NCBI GenBank assembly: GCA_964429015.1 | Contig: CAYSAM010000009.1 | Coordinates: forward strand, 1 to 36,135 | Reading direction: 5' to 3' | DNA from: MFAQ01 sp964429015 | GTDB lineage: Bacteria > Patescibacteriota > Microgenomatia > UBA1400 > MFAQ01 | DNA: 36,135 nt | Part shown: positions 23,461 through 31,303 of the stretch, in pieces | Numbering within the stretch: position 1 is the first letter of the stretch | Layout: each line of letters starts with the position of its first letter | The notes under the pieces: generated by a model | What the model was told of the DNA's origin: nothing | The model's input: only the letters and a program-made list of their open reading frames with translations | Database searches by the model: none | Program-made: the position numbers and the translations under genes

Positions 23461-24009
23461 CTAAACAATACTATCTCTTAACACCCTCAGACTTTCTTTT
23501 AGTACAAATCCATAAACTTTGCCATAATCCGCCCAAGAAAAACTATTTTCCCCATTCTCAAAAAAACTCGTTTCACTAACTTTCGCCATTTCACCAGCTA
23601 TTTTTTGGCACTCTACCCTTGTAAACTCAGCAACCGCAGACACATCGTCTCCTGGATTGTATGTTTTATCACCAATATCCAAGTAGCAAGTAAAAATAGA
23701 AGTATTAAACACCTCTCCTTTGTACTTACCAGTAATATTAAACTCTAGTAAGCTCTGTAGTTCGCTTTGTAAAACGCTAATCTCCAGTTCCTCTTGTATT
23801 TCTCTAACTGCCGCCTCAAGGACTTCTTCATCTTTGTCTACTCCGCCACCTATCATTCTCTTAATCTCATTTGGGTAGAACTTTTTTACTCCAAACAAAT
23901 ACCTATCCTTACTATTTTTAATAAAAATCAAAACCGTCCTATCTCTATATCTTAGATTCTCAAAAGGGGAACCAACCAAATCCAAGCTAAAATCAATTTT
24001 CTTAAACAT
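23461..24009 (-). CDS. Nudix hydrolase
   Basis: The Nudix box GGGVDKDEEVLEAAVREIQEELEI (about residues 54-77) is intact with its catalytic REIQEE helix, so this is an active pyrophosphohydrolase of a nucleoside diphosphate-X. The protein, 182 residues, resembles the isopentenyl-diphosphate isomerase-like or general Nudix group that ends in a long helical tail; substrate not predictable. It diverges from the DUF1697 gene over 21 bp; on the minus strand TAAAAT lies five bases from its ATG. Confidence 0.9.
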   Translation of the reverse strand: MFKKIDFSLDLVGSPFENLRYRDRTVLIFIKNSKDRYLFGVKKFYPNEIKRMIGGGVDKDEEVLEAAVREIQEELEISVLQSELQSLLEFNITGKYKGEVFNTSIFTCYLDIGDKTYNPGDDVSAVAEFTRVECQKIAGEMAKVSETSFFENGENSFSWADYGKVYGFVLKESLRVLRDSIV

Positions 24010-24018
24010 AAACTATTT

Positions 24019-24024
24019 TATAAT
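24019..24024 (+). promoter_or_regulatory. -10 box of the DUF1697 gene, leaderless spacing
   Basis: A perfect TATAAT six bases before the ATG at 24031. It overlaps the TAAAAT (24015-24020, minus strand) of the divergent Nudix gene, so the two promoters compete for the same DNA. Confidence 0.6.
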
Positions 24025-24030
24025 ACAAAA

Positions 24031-24570
24031 ATGACATATATTGCTCTACTCAGAGGTATCAACGTCGGTAGAAACAAAAAAGTAGAAATGAACAAGCTTA
24101 AAACTGTTTTTGAAGACCTCGGTTTCCAAAATGTTTCTACTTACATCAATAGTGGCAATGTCATTTTTGATTGCCCGCAAACGAACGTCATTACTCTAGA
24201 CTCCAAAATAGAGAAGGGGATAGCAAAAGCTTTTGGCTTTTCAGTTCCTGTGGTTATCAGAACCGCTCAAAATATCCAAGACGTTGCAAAAGCAGTTCCT
24301 GCAAGTTGGAATAACGACTCAGACCAAAAAACCGACATTCTCTTTTTGTGGGAAAAGTTCGACAGCAAAGAGACAATTAATCTCATCAAAATCAACCCAG
24401 ACGTCGACGAACTAATCTACCTCCCCGGCGCCATAGTCTGGCACCTAGACAAAAAGTACTACACCAAAAGTGGTATGCATAAGTTTATTGGTACAGAGGT
24501 CTACAAAAACATGACTACCAGAAACATAAACACAGTAAGGAAGCTGGGTACAGTTTCTGAACATAAGTAA
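24031..24570 (+). CDS. DUF1697 family protein
   Basis: A conserved bacterial family of unknown function. Its signature is clear: YIALLRGINVGRNKKVEMNKLKTVFEDLGFQNVSTYINSGNVIF at the start and a C-terminal KYYTKSGMHKFIGT-x-TTRNINTVRKL segment. The 179-residue length is normal. It has a perfect -10 at leaderless spacing and no ribosome-binding site. Confidence 0.92.
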   Translation: MTYIALLRGINVGRNKKVEMNKLKTVFEDLGFQNVSTYINSGNVIFDCPQTNVITLDSKIEKGIAKAFGFSVPVVIRTAQNIQDVAKAVPASWNNDSDQKTDILFLWEKFDSKETINLIKINPDVDELIYLPGAIVWHLDKKYYTKSGMHKFIGTEVYKNMTTRNINTVRKLGTVSEHK

Positions 24571-24605
24571 TTTTTACTGCGCACCTTCAGGCATATAATC
24601 TGTAA

Positions 24606-24740
24606 TATATTCCCCAGTCTGTAAACATAGAAACAATTGATATTGTAATCAAATGGCAATTTCGAGATTCGACTTCTGCGGAGAGAGTTGCAGATATGAT
24701 TGACTTCGGGTATTTTATGGTATTAAATGAAGTTGATTAA
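24606..24740 (+). pseudogene. Possible gene remnant, 44 codons without a start
   Basis: An open frame between stop codons that reads like real protein (...DIVIKWQFRDSTSAERVADMIDFGYFMVLNEVD) but has no ATG, GTG or TTG start. It may be the tail of a gene lost when the restriction-modification locus arrived. Nothing recognisable; it could also be chance. Confidence 0.3.
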
Positions 24741-24748
24741 GTAAAATT

Positions 24749-24784
24749 AATATCATTGATATTGATTTAACACTGCTCTATATT
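24749..24784 (+). promoter_or_regulatory. Promoter and operator of the restriction-modification operon
   Basis: The palindrome AATATCA-T-TGATATT (24749-24763) contains TTGATA (24756-24761), a good -35 box. It is followed by a 17-bp spacer and TATATT (24779-24784), eight bases before the ATG. A protein bound to the palindrome would block the promoter. A related TTGAT...ATCAA pair lies further upstream (24637-24652). Confidence 0.55.
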
Positions 24785-24792
24785 GACACGGT

Positions 24793-26676
24793 ATGTCGAT
24801 TATAAATAACTCAAAGACCATATTTGGTATATATAACCAACTAATTCTGGGTGGTTCTTCTAACATGGACATAATGCAAGATTCTTTAAAGTTATTGTCA
24901 CCAAATAGTACCGAAGCAAGTCTGAATAAAGTTATTTATGAAAAGTTTTGTGTAACTGGCAATGCTGATTTTATTGGATTAATAGAGTTGATCGGTTTAG
25001 CCCACCAAAAAGAAAAGGAAAATGTTTCGATATCAAATACTGATGAAAGAAAGCATAACGGAATCTATTACACAGACTATTCAATTGCAGAATTAATTAC
25101 AAAAGAAACACTCAGTCTGTTTAAAAAAGATATAGACTTATCATGCTTATATTTTCTTGAACCTTGCTCCGGAATTGGAATCTTTGGAATAGCATATTTG
25201 GACGTCATTTTCAGAACAGACAACAAATATATTGCATTCGCTCAAGATATAGTTGACAGAATGTTCTTTGCAGATATAGACGAAGAAGCTATTAAACTAC
25301 TTAAGCAAATAATTCCAGCATATCTAAAGAAAGTTTATTCCGTGGATATTGTGTTAAACGATAGTAACTTGTATGTTGGGGATGCTCTTCTTGAAAATGC
25401 AGAAGGGATAATACGAAAAAACGATCTAACAAAAATATTTGCAAGAGAAAATGGTTTTGATGTCATTATAACGAATCCACCGTATAAGCTTCTTAAGGCA
25501 AACTCAAATAAGTACGATAATGAGTCAAGTAATTATAAAGATCAATTGGACCTAATATTATCCTTCATAAGAAAAAATAAAACATATAAATATAACTCAG
25601 GGACACTTAATTTATATAAACTATTTGTTGAAGAAATAGTTGAAAAATTAACAAATGAAACCTCGAAAATTGGATTATTAATTCCTTCAACCCTATTAAG
25701 TGATAAGCATAGTTTTGAGTTAAGGAATTTAATTTTAAATAATTATTTTATATCTACGATTCATACCATACCAGAAAAAAATGACTTTTTTAACGACATT
25801 AGCCAAGCCTTTTGTTTTTTCTCAATAGATAAAGCTAATAAACAAGAAACAATATCTTTAAAAACCGATGTTTCAAGGTCCGAGCAGTTTTCAAAAACTA
25901 ATATCACAATACACAAGTCTTTAATCAAATCAATATCGACATTGCAGGAAATAGTTTCAACTGACGAATTGGGATGGAAAATACTTTCTAAAATTCATAA
26001 GCACAAAAAGATTAAAGATTTACCTTCTATAACAAACTTCAGGGGTGAATTAGATTTAAGTTTAGACAAGAGGTTTATTACTGAAGAAAAAACTGGCAAT
26101 TTCCTTTTAAGAGGAAACGGAGTTAAGGAGTATGTTTATATTCCAGATAGCAGTTATGTAAAAGATGAATTCTTTCAAAAAATTAATAGCAAAAAGCAGT
26201 ATGTTCAGTCAGATAGAATAGTTTGTCAGCAGATATCGAATATTGGTTTGTCGAAAAGATTGAAGTTCTCGAAGGTGCCACCAAATATCATATTGGGGAA
26301 TTCATGTAATTTCATTTCTATTAGAAACAATGGGTTGTTAGATGAAAATAATATTAGTCTTGATTATTTACTTGGTATCTTAAATTCATTCCTTCTTAAC
26401 TGGCGCTTTCAGCAAACAAATTCAAATAATCATATAGGTAATTACGAACTAGACGAATTACCAATTGCAGTTCCAGACATACACCAAAGAAAAGATGTAG
26501 AAGTGTGCGTAGCAAAGATCCTTTGTAATCCAGGCGATATTAAGAATAAGGTTCTCCTAAATAAACTAACGTTTGATATTTACGGGCTAGATTACGAGGA
26601 ATCTATGTATATACTAAACAAGTGCGGAGGAAACGAAGTGTCTAAAGCGATTATTAACGAACTAAGTTTGTCATGA
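24793..26676 (+). CDS. N6-adenine DNA methyltransferase, Alw26I-system type
   Basis: S-adenosylmethionine-dependent enzyme of 627 residues that methylates adenine N6. The order of motifs is that of gamma-class (TaqI-like) enzymes: a motif X-like GIYYTDYSIAE (90-100), motif I FLEPCSGIGIFG (121-132), and motif IV ITNPPYKLL with the catalytic NPPY at 228-231. The C-terminal half (about 380-600) is a target-recognition region. It starts the operon; its TGA overlaps the next ATG by four bases. Together with a C5 methyltransferase and an HNH nuclease this is the gene set known for Alw26I/Eco31I/Esp3I type IIS systems, which modify A on one strand and C on the other. More AT-rich codons than its neighbours suggest transfer. 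Confidence 0.85.
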   Translation: MSIINNSKTIFGIYNQLILGGSSNMDIMQDSLKLLSPNSTEASLNKVIYEKFCVTGNADFIGLIELIGLAHQKEKENVSISNTDERKHNGIYYTDYSIAELITKETLSLFKKDIDLSCLYFLEPCSGIGIFGIAYLDVIFRTDNKYIAFAQDIVDRMFFADIDEEAIKLLKQIIPAYLKKVYSVDIVLNDSNLYVGDALLENAEGIIRKNDLTKIFARENGFDVIITNPPYKLLKANSNKYDNESSNYKDQLDLILSFIRKNKTYKYNSGTLNLYKLFVEEIVEKLTNETSKIGLLIPSTLLSDKHSFELRNLILNNYFISTIHTIPEKNDFFNDISQAFCFFSIDKANKQETISLKTDVSRSEQFSKTNITIHKSLIKSISTLQEIVSTDELGWKILSKIHKHKKIKDLPSITNFRGELDLSLDKRFITEEKTGNFLLRGNGVKEYVYIPDSSYVKDEFFQKINSKKQYVQSDRIVCQQISNIGLSKRLKFSKVPPNIILGNSCNFISIRNNGLLDENNISLDYLLGILNSFLLNWRFQQTNSNNHIGNYELDELPIAVPDIHQRKDVEVCVAKILCNPGDIKNKVLLNKLTFDIYGLDYEESMYILNKCGGNEVSKAIINELSLS

Positions 26677-27800
26677 TTCACAACCACATAACCTACCCTC
26701 TGAGCATTAACGATATGAAAATGGTTTTAGCTGTTCCTCAGGGTGGAAACTGGAAGAATATTCCATTAAATATACCTTCAAGGCGACTAGATCAAATTAG
26801 ACTGTCAGGTGGTAGAACAACACTCTATGGAAGACTCTCGTGGGATAAACCCAGCTATACAGTAACTACATATTTCAATAGGCCGGGCAATGGAACCTAT
26901 GTGCATCCGGAACAGCACAGAGTGATTAGCGCAAGAGAAGCTGCCAGATTGCAATCTTTTCCTGACGACTTTGTGTTTTTAGGATCAAAGGGTAGTTATT
27001 GTAAGCAAATAGGGAATGCCGTTCCACCTCTTTTGGGATATTTCTTGGGAAAGTCTATAATGGAACTCACTGGCACAAAAAATGTCGTTGATTTGTTTTG
27101 TGGGGCTGGAGGACTTAGTAAGGGGCTTGAATGGGCTGGATATAACATAGTTGCTGCAAATGACAACTTCAAACACGCTTGTGAAACATATAGAAATAAT
27201 CACAAGGGAACGATTCTAATAGAAGGAGATATAACCCAAGACGGAATAAAAAGACAATTATTTGATGCAATAGAGGGTAAGGATGTGGACATGATTGTGG
27301 GCGGTCCACCATGTCAGGGGTTTTCCAATGCGGGTAAGAGGCTCGTAGACGATCCTAGAAACTTCTTGTTTAAAGAGTTCGTAGAAATAGTTCGTCATGT
27401 TAAACCTAAGGTGGTGGTACTTGAAAATGTGGAGGGTATATTAAACATGAATAAAGGAAAGAGTTTTGAGAGTATAAAAGAGAGTTTTGCTGAATTGGGA
27501 TATAAATTAGATGGTCGCAAATTGCATGCTGTTAGATTTGGAGTGCCTCAGAAAAGAAAAAGAGTTGTAATGATTGGATTATTAGAGGGGAGTCCGTCAG
27601 AGTGTTATCCAAAAGACGTTGTTCAGGATGAAGAGAAATATTTAACTGTCAGAGAAGCGATTGATGACCTCCCGGAAATAGCGTCAAATGGAGGCGACCA
27701 TTTTAACGAAAAAGAAACTGTATCAAATTCTCCTTATCAGAAATATTTGTCAGGAAAAATTACCCTGAATGAGTTTGTCGATTCATTGAGTCAAAGGTAG
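26673..27800 (+). CDS. Circularly permuted C5-cytosine DNA methyltransferase lacking a visible TRD
   Basis: All catalytic motifs are present but in rotated order. Motifs IX (LSWDKPSYTVTT, then ISAREAARLQSFPDDF) and X (GNAVPPLLG, 114-122) come first. Motif I DLFCGAGG (140-147), motif IV GGPPCQGF with catalytic Cys214, motif VI ENV (251-253) and motif VIII QKRKRVVMIG (293-302) follow. The protein begins where a normal enzyme resumes after its target-recognition domain and stops after TVREAIDDLP and SPYQKYL, where that domain would begin. Its 375 residues thus hold little or no recognition domain. M.BssHII is a known permuted case but keeps a C-terminal recognition domain. The 3' end overlaps the convergent endonuclease gene by 41 bp. 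Confidence 0.9.
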   Translation: MIHNHITYPLSINDMKMVLAVPQGGNWKNIPLNIPSRRLDQIRLSGGRTTLYGRLSWDKPSYTVTTYFNRPGNGTYVHPEQHRVISAREAARLQSFPDDFVFLGSKGSYCKQIGNAVPPLLGYFLGKSIMELTGTKNVVDLFCGAGGLSKGLEWAGYNIVAANDNFKHACETYRNNHKGTILIEGDITQDGIKRQLFDAIEGKDVDMIVGGPPCQGFSNAGKRLVDDPRNFLFKEFVEIVRHVKPKVVVLENVEGILNMNKGKSFESIKESFAELGYKLDGRKLHAVRFGVPQKRKRVVMIGLLEGSPSECYPKDVVQDEEKYLTVREAIDDLPEIASNGGDHFNEKETVSNSPYQKYLSGKITLNEFVDSLSQR

Positions 27801-29166
27801 ACTTTGCTACTAACGCGAGTTTTTTGAATACTTTCAGAAGATTGTTATGCGATTCTTTTTCATCCTTTTCCAGGGTTAACATTAGATCTTCTACAAGGTC
27901 GTCAATCTCTGAAGTGATCCATTTTTTTGTGTTTCTATTTTCAATTTTCTTATATTCCTCCAGTGCTGCGAAAGCAATTCTTACATATCTATCAGCATTC
28001 TTCTTTTTATTTTTACTGTCCACGGGATGTTCAACAATTTTTTCAGCACCATGGATTGGATCAAAGTTTGTAAATTTATAGTCAACGTAAGAGTATTCCG
28101 GATGTAAAAATTTCAGTAGAAATTTATCGTGACCCGCTTCACTAATTTTTGAAAATACTATTAGGATGTGATGCAAATTGGTCCTCATCAGTCTGCTTAA
28201 TATTCTCGCATCTTCAGTGGTGAGTATCCCATTTTTCAGTTCATCCCAAATAAACTTTGAATGCCACGACACGACAACTTCGCCATTTTGTTCATCAACA
28301 ATAAGTCTTTTTACGTCTTCTGTTGTCATTCTGTTATTTTTTGTACTATTGCATGAATTGCACAGAGGATTAAATACTGGCCTATGAGTAAAACCTAATG
28401 AGATTGGTCCGATATGATCAGCTGTCATCTTTCTGATTTTTCCACATCTGGGACAAGCAGTTTCAAGCTTATGTCGATTAAATTCCCCCATTAATCTGTT
28501 CGATAAGTTCCAATTACCATCTGCCCAATTCTCATAAACTCTTCTATCTTGAGTATATCTTGCAAGATTTGCGGCAAGTCTACCAGTGTCCTCAGATGCA
28601 CGATGACATGCATTATATGTGTGGAAACCATCAAGGCGATCGGGTGGGTTACTCATCGCTCCCGGGCTGAGTCTGCTTTTTCTGTTGTTTTTAATAAAAT
28701 CTAATATGTCTTTACCAGTAAAAAAAGAGGTCGAAACATCAAAGATGCCTTTTATTGTATTCAAGCCTGACCCTCCAATTGATTCTTCAGTCATTTTTAT
28801 GATCTCATCGATAGTTTCAACAAAAGGAGTTGCCTCAATTGTCGGCAGCAGTTCATTTATCTTTTTTAGACTATTCTTATTTGGATAGACATAGAAAATG
28901 TTCAGCTTTTTTCCGCAAATCTGACAAGGTTTCATTCCACCAAGTTCCTTTGGGTGTATTAACCTGGCCACATCTGACCTTTTTTCAACATGGAGCTCTA
29001 ATATTTTCTTATCCCACCATTCCGCTCGTGCTTTGTCAGATGGAGATACCCATCTTATATCTCCATTCGCTTTTAGTTTATTTGGTAGATCCTTGTAGTT
29101 CTGGTGATGGACAATTATCTCCATGTATTTGATAAAATCGGGATGCCACTTTCTTTCATTTCTCAT
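27760..29166 (-). CDS. HNH restriction endonuclease, Alw26I/Eco31I/Esp3I-like
   Basis: Putative type IIS endonuclease. The nuclease core holds a zinc-bound HNH (beta-beta-alpha-metal) motif: CPRC (Cys238, Cys241), ADHIGPIS (Asp250, His251), and CNSCNSTKNNR (Cys269, Cys272, Asn273). The 23-residue spacing from Asp to Asn equals that I recall for Asp311/Asn334 of Eco31I. The N-terminus (WHPDFIKYMEIIVHH..., IRWVSPSDKARAEWWD) also looks like that family, and a CQIC pair near residue 81 may bind a second metal. ATG 29166 is preferred; an in-frame GTG at 29205 lies inside an extended -10 (TGG TAAAAT, 29196-29204 minus strand). Convergent with the methyltransferases, so separately promoted. Cleavage site unknown. 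Confidence 0.82.
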   Translation of the reverse strand: MRNERKWHPDFIKYMEIIVHHQNYKDLPNKLKANGDIRWVSPSDKARAEWWDKKILELHVEKRSDVARLIHPKELGGMKPCQICGKKLNIFYVYPNKNSLKKINELLPTIEATPFVETIDEIIKMTEESIGGSGLNTIKGIFDVSTSFFTGKDILDFIKNNRKSRLSPGAMSNPPDRLDGFHTYNACHRASEDTGRLAANLARYTQDRRVYENWADGNWNLSNRLMGEFNRHKLETACPRCGKIRKMTADHIGPISLGFTHRPVFNPLCNSCNSTKNNRMTTEDVKRLIVDEQNGEVVVSWHSKFIWDELKNGILTTEDARILSRLMRTNLHHILIVFSKISEAGHDKFLLKFLHPEYSYVDYKFTNFDPIHGAEKIVEHPVDSKNKKKNADRYVRIAFAALEEYKKIENRNTKKWITSEIDDLVEDLMLTLEKDEKESHNNLLKVFKKLALVAKSTFDSMNRQTHSG

Positions 29167-29310
29167 ATTTCGGTAAGATGTAGTAATTCGCAATAATTTT
29201 ACCACTAATTAACTATCATTATCCTATAGATAGAAAATACCATTCACAGACCATTCGATCTATTATTGAATTGCAATTAATTTGGGTATGAACAAAACAT
29301 GGGTTAAATA

Positions 29311-29333
29311 AAAAGACCCCATTTCTGGGGGCT
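29311..29333 (-). terminator. Terminator of the 96-residue gene
   Basis: On the minus strand a GCCCCCAGAAATGGGGTC hairpin is followed by TTTTTATTT; it begins at the stop codon. Confidence 0.75.
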
Positions 29334-29623
29334 TAAAACCTCTTTACTTCGTCTGGATAATAAAACTCAACGTCTAAACGGTAGGCGGATTCAAAAGATT
29401 TATTTTGCACCAAAATTACTTTTTGCTCGCCTTTGTAGTCGGGAACAATCACTCTTTGACCAACCCACATCAAGTTTTCAGCGAATACTTTTGTAATTAC
29501 AAATTTTCTACCATCAGCTTGCAGTCTAGCTACAGCCCTATCTACTAATTCTTGAATTGGGTCTTCGTCAGAAAACATGTGTGTGGCCGTCTTTAACAGA
29601 TCTTCCAGGTCTTGTGGTATCAA
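29333..29623 (-). CDS. Hypothetical protein, 96 aa
   Basis: No family recognised. Soluble and acidic: an N-terminal helical half (LEDLLKTATHMF, IQELVDRAVARLQADG) and a beta-rich second half (KFVITKVFAENL, GQRVIVPDYKGEQKVILVQNK). The start is TTG, fixed by GGAGG five bases ahead (29629-29633). It has its own terminator. Confidence 0.78.
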   Translation of the reverse strand: MIPQDLEDLLKTATHMFSDEDPIQELVDRAVARLQADGRKFVITKVFAENLMWVGQRVIVPDYKGEQKVILVQNKSFESAYRLDVEFYYPDEVKRF

Positions 29624-29667
29624 AGTTGCCTCCTAAATTTAGAATCAGTCTATTATAAGGCGGTTTC

Positions 29668-30003
29668 TTATATTTTGTATTGGCTAATTTTGGCCAAGAA
29701 AGAGATGGGGTGTTGACCGTAGAATATATTGCTCATATCTGTTCCGCACTGAAAAATATTTCCACCATCGTGTATATTTCTAAATTCTGTCAGATCATAT
29801 CTTACCCCATCTATGTAAACTAGGCAGCGACCAGCCAAAGGATCTAGTGTGGTGGTTGCTGATGGAGCCATAGTAGCAGCAGGAGTAGTCGTTTGGTTGA
29901 CCGAAACTATCTCTGTTGGCTCAGCAACTACTTTAGCAATAAAAACGACACCTAAAACAAAAACAAAATTCAGTAGGCTTATCAAAAAAAGCTTTTTTAT
30001 CAT
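29668..30003 (-). CDS. Exported cytochrome b5-like protein, short
   Basis: Residues 5-27 form a signal peptide or membrane anchor, followed by a Thr/Ala-rich linker (about 30-55) and a cytochrome b5-like heme domain (59-111). The domain reads RCLVYIDGVRYDLTEFRNIHDGG and TDMSNIFYGQH; the two heme-ligand histidines would be His78 (the HPGG-type motif) and His98. Cys60 and Cys86 are matched at identical spacing in the partner protein and could form a disulfide outside the cell. Its ATG directly abuts the stop of the flavocytochrome gene, so it is co-transcribed and probably exchanges electrons with it. Confidence 0.82.
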   Translation of the reverse strand: MIKKLFLISLLNFVFVLGVVFIAKVVAEPTEIVSVNQTTTPAATMAPSATTTLDPLAGRCLVYIDGVRYDLTEFRNIHDGGNIFQCGTDMSNIFYGQHPISFLAKISQYKI

Positions 30004-31278
30004 TTATTTAAAACTAAAATCTTCAAAAATAACATTTCTCTTTTTTACTCCCAGACTAGCTAAGCCTATGGCAATATCCTCCATCATTTGTTGTGGCCCA
30101 CAAAGTAAAAACCTTTTCTTGTCAGCATTCCCAATTAACCTCAAAATTTCTTTAGGGCTTATACGACCTTTATCGTCTGAGCAAAACTTATGGAGTGTCA
30201 TTTTTTTAGATATATTGACTATTTTTTCAATTTCGTGACTAAATATCATTTCTGACTCATTTTTAGTGCAATAGATTAAATCTATTCTTTGTTTATTTGT
30301 ATTTTTTGCCATTTCTAACATTCCCAAAAATGGGGTAATGCCTATACCCCCAGCAACAAAAACCAAATCCCTAGTGCTAAGCAAACTTTCATAAAAATTT
30401 CCATATGGACCAAATAAAACCGCCTTGTCACCTACAGCAAGTTTTTTTAAGTTTAGGGTATAGTCACCCAAAACTTTAATGGATAGCCTCACTTTACCAT
30501 CTGCACCACTTCCGGCAATTGAGTATGGGTGGGACTCAGGACCAAGTTTTTCAAAACTGGCAAATACATATTGACCAGGATAGTAAGACATTGCTACGGA
30601 AGAAGGTTTTAAGTAAATTGTGTAAGTATCAGAAATTACACTTATCTCGTCTACTTCATAGGTAAACTTTGGTCCGAAATATTTATAAAAAAACTTTTTG
30701 TAAGCTGCCGAAAAAACTCCCAAAATTAACATAGCTATCAACCAATACCTGAGTGGAGCAAATCTGCTTACATCACTGGTTATGGTAAGTATGTGAACAG
30801 AAGCCAACAATAAAACTAGTCCCATATATTCATGAGTCTTTAGCCAAATGTGATAAGGCAAGTTTATAACTAGAGTAAGTAGTAAAAGAAGTATCATTAG
30901 ATAAAGCGCCATAACACCAAAATTGTATGCAAGTATGTCTGAGAACCAAAAGTATTTAAAGGTTAACTCTGTGTTTGGTAAGGTGTTTACAATTAAAAAT
31001 AAAGGATGGTGAAGAAGCATAACAAATGCCAACCCACCGGTTGTGTGGTGAATTCGGTAGACTTTATCTAATCCTCCAAATAAGTAGTCCAAAAGTTTAA
31101 ATCTGCCGGATAATATATAAGAAATACAGAGTAGGTTGGTCCCCAGTAAAGATACTAGTTGACTGGCTGTTGTCCAAGTGAGACTCAATCCTACACCAGA
31201 ATAAATTTTTGCCAAAACAAACAAATTAATCGTTATCAAAAGTGAAACCCAAACAAAAAAAGTACCTCTTTTTTTCAT
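30004..31278 (-). CDS. Ferric-reductase-like transmembrane flavocytochrome
   Basis: Membrane protein of the FRD/NOX/YedZ superfamily fused to a ferredoxin-NADP reductase-like domain. Residues 1-200 hold about six transmembrane helices with two bis-histidine heme pairs, His78-His91 and His149-His162, each 13 residues apart. Residues 205-424 bind FAD (HPYSIAG, 250-256) and NAD(P)H (VFVAGGIGITPFLGML, 307-321; LLCGPQQMM near the end). It would carry electrons from cytosolic NAD(P)H through FAD and two hemes to the outer face. It is sandwiched between two exported cytochrome b5-like genes, its likely acceptors. The final acceptor (iron, oxygen or other) is unknown. Confidence 0.92.
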   Translation of the reverse strand: MKKRGTFFVWVSLLITINLFVLAKIYSGVGLSLTWTTASQLVSLLGTNLLCISYILSGRFKLLDYLFGGLDKVYRIHHTTGGLAFVMLLHHPLFLIVNTLPNTELTFKYFWFSDILAYNFGVMALYLMILLLLLTLVINLPYHIWLKTHEYMGLVLLLASVHILTITSDVSRFAPLRYWLIAMLILGVFSAAYKKFFYKYFGPKFTYEVDEISVISDTYTIYLKPSSVAMSYYPGQYVFASFEKLGPESHPYSIAGSGADGKVRLSIKVLGDYTLNLKKLAVGDKAVLFGPYGNFYESLLSTRDLVFVAGGIGITPFLGMLEMAKNTNKQRIDLIYCTKNESEMIFSHEIEKIVNISKKMTLHKFCSDDKGRISPKEILRLIGNADKKRFLLCGPQQMMEDIAIGLASLGVKKRNVIFEDFSFK

Positions 31279-31303
31279 AAATACCAGATCAATTATAGAC
31301 TAA

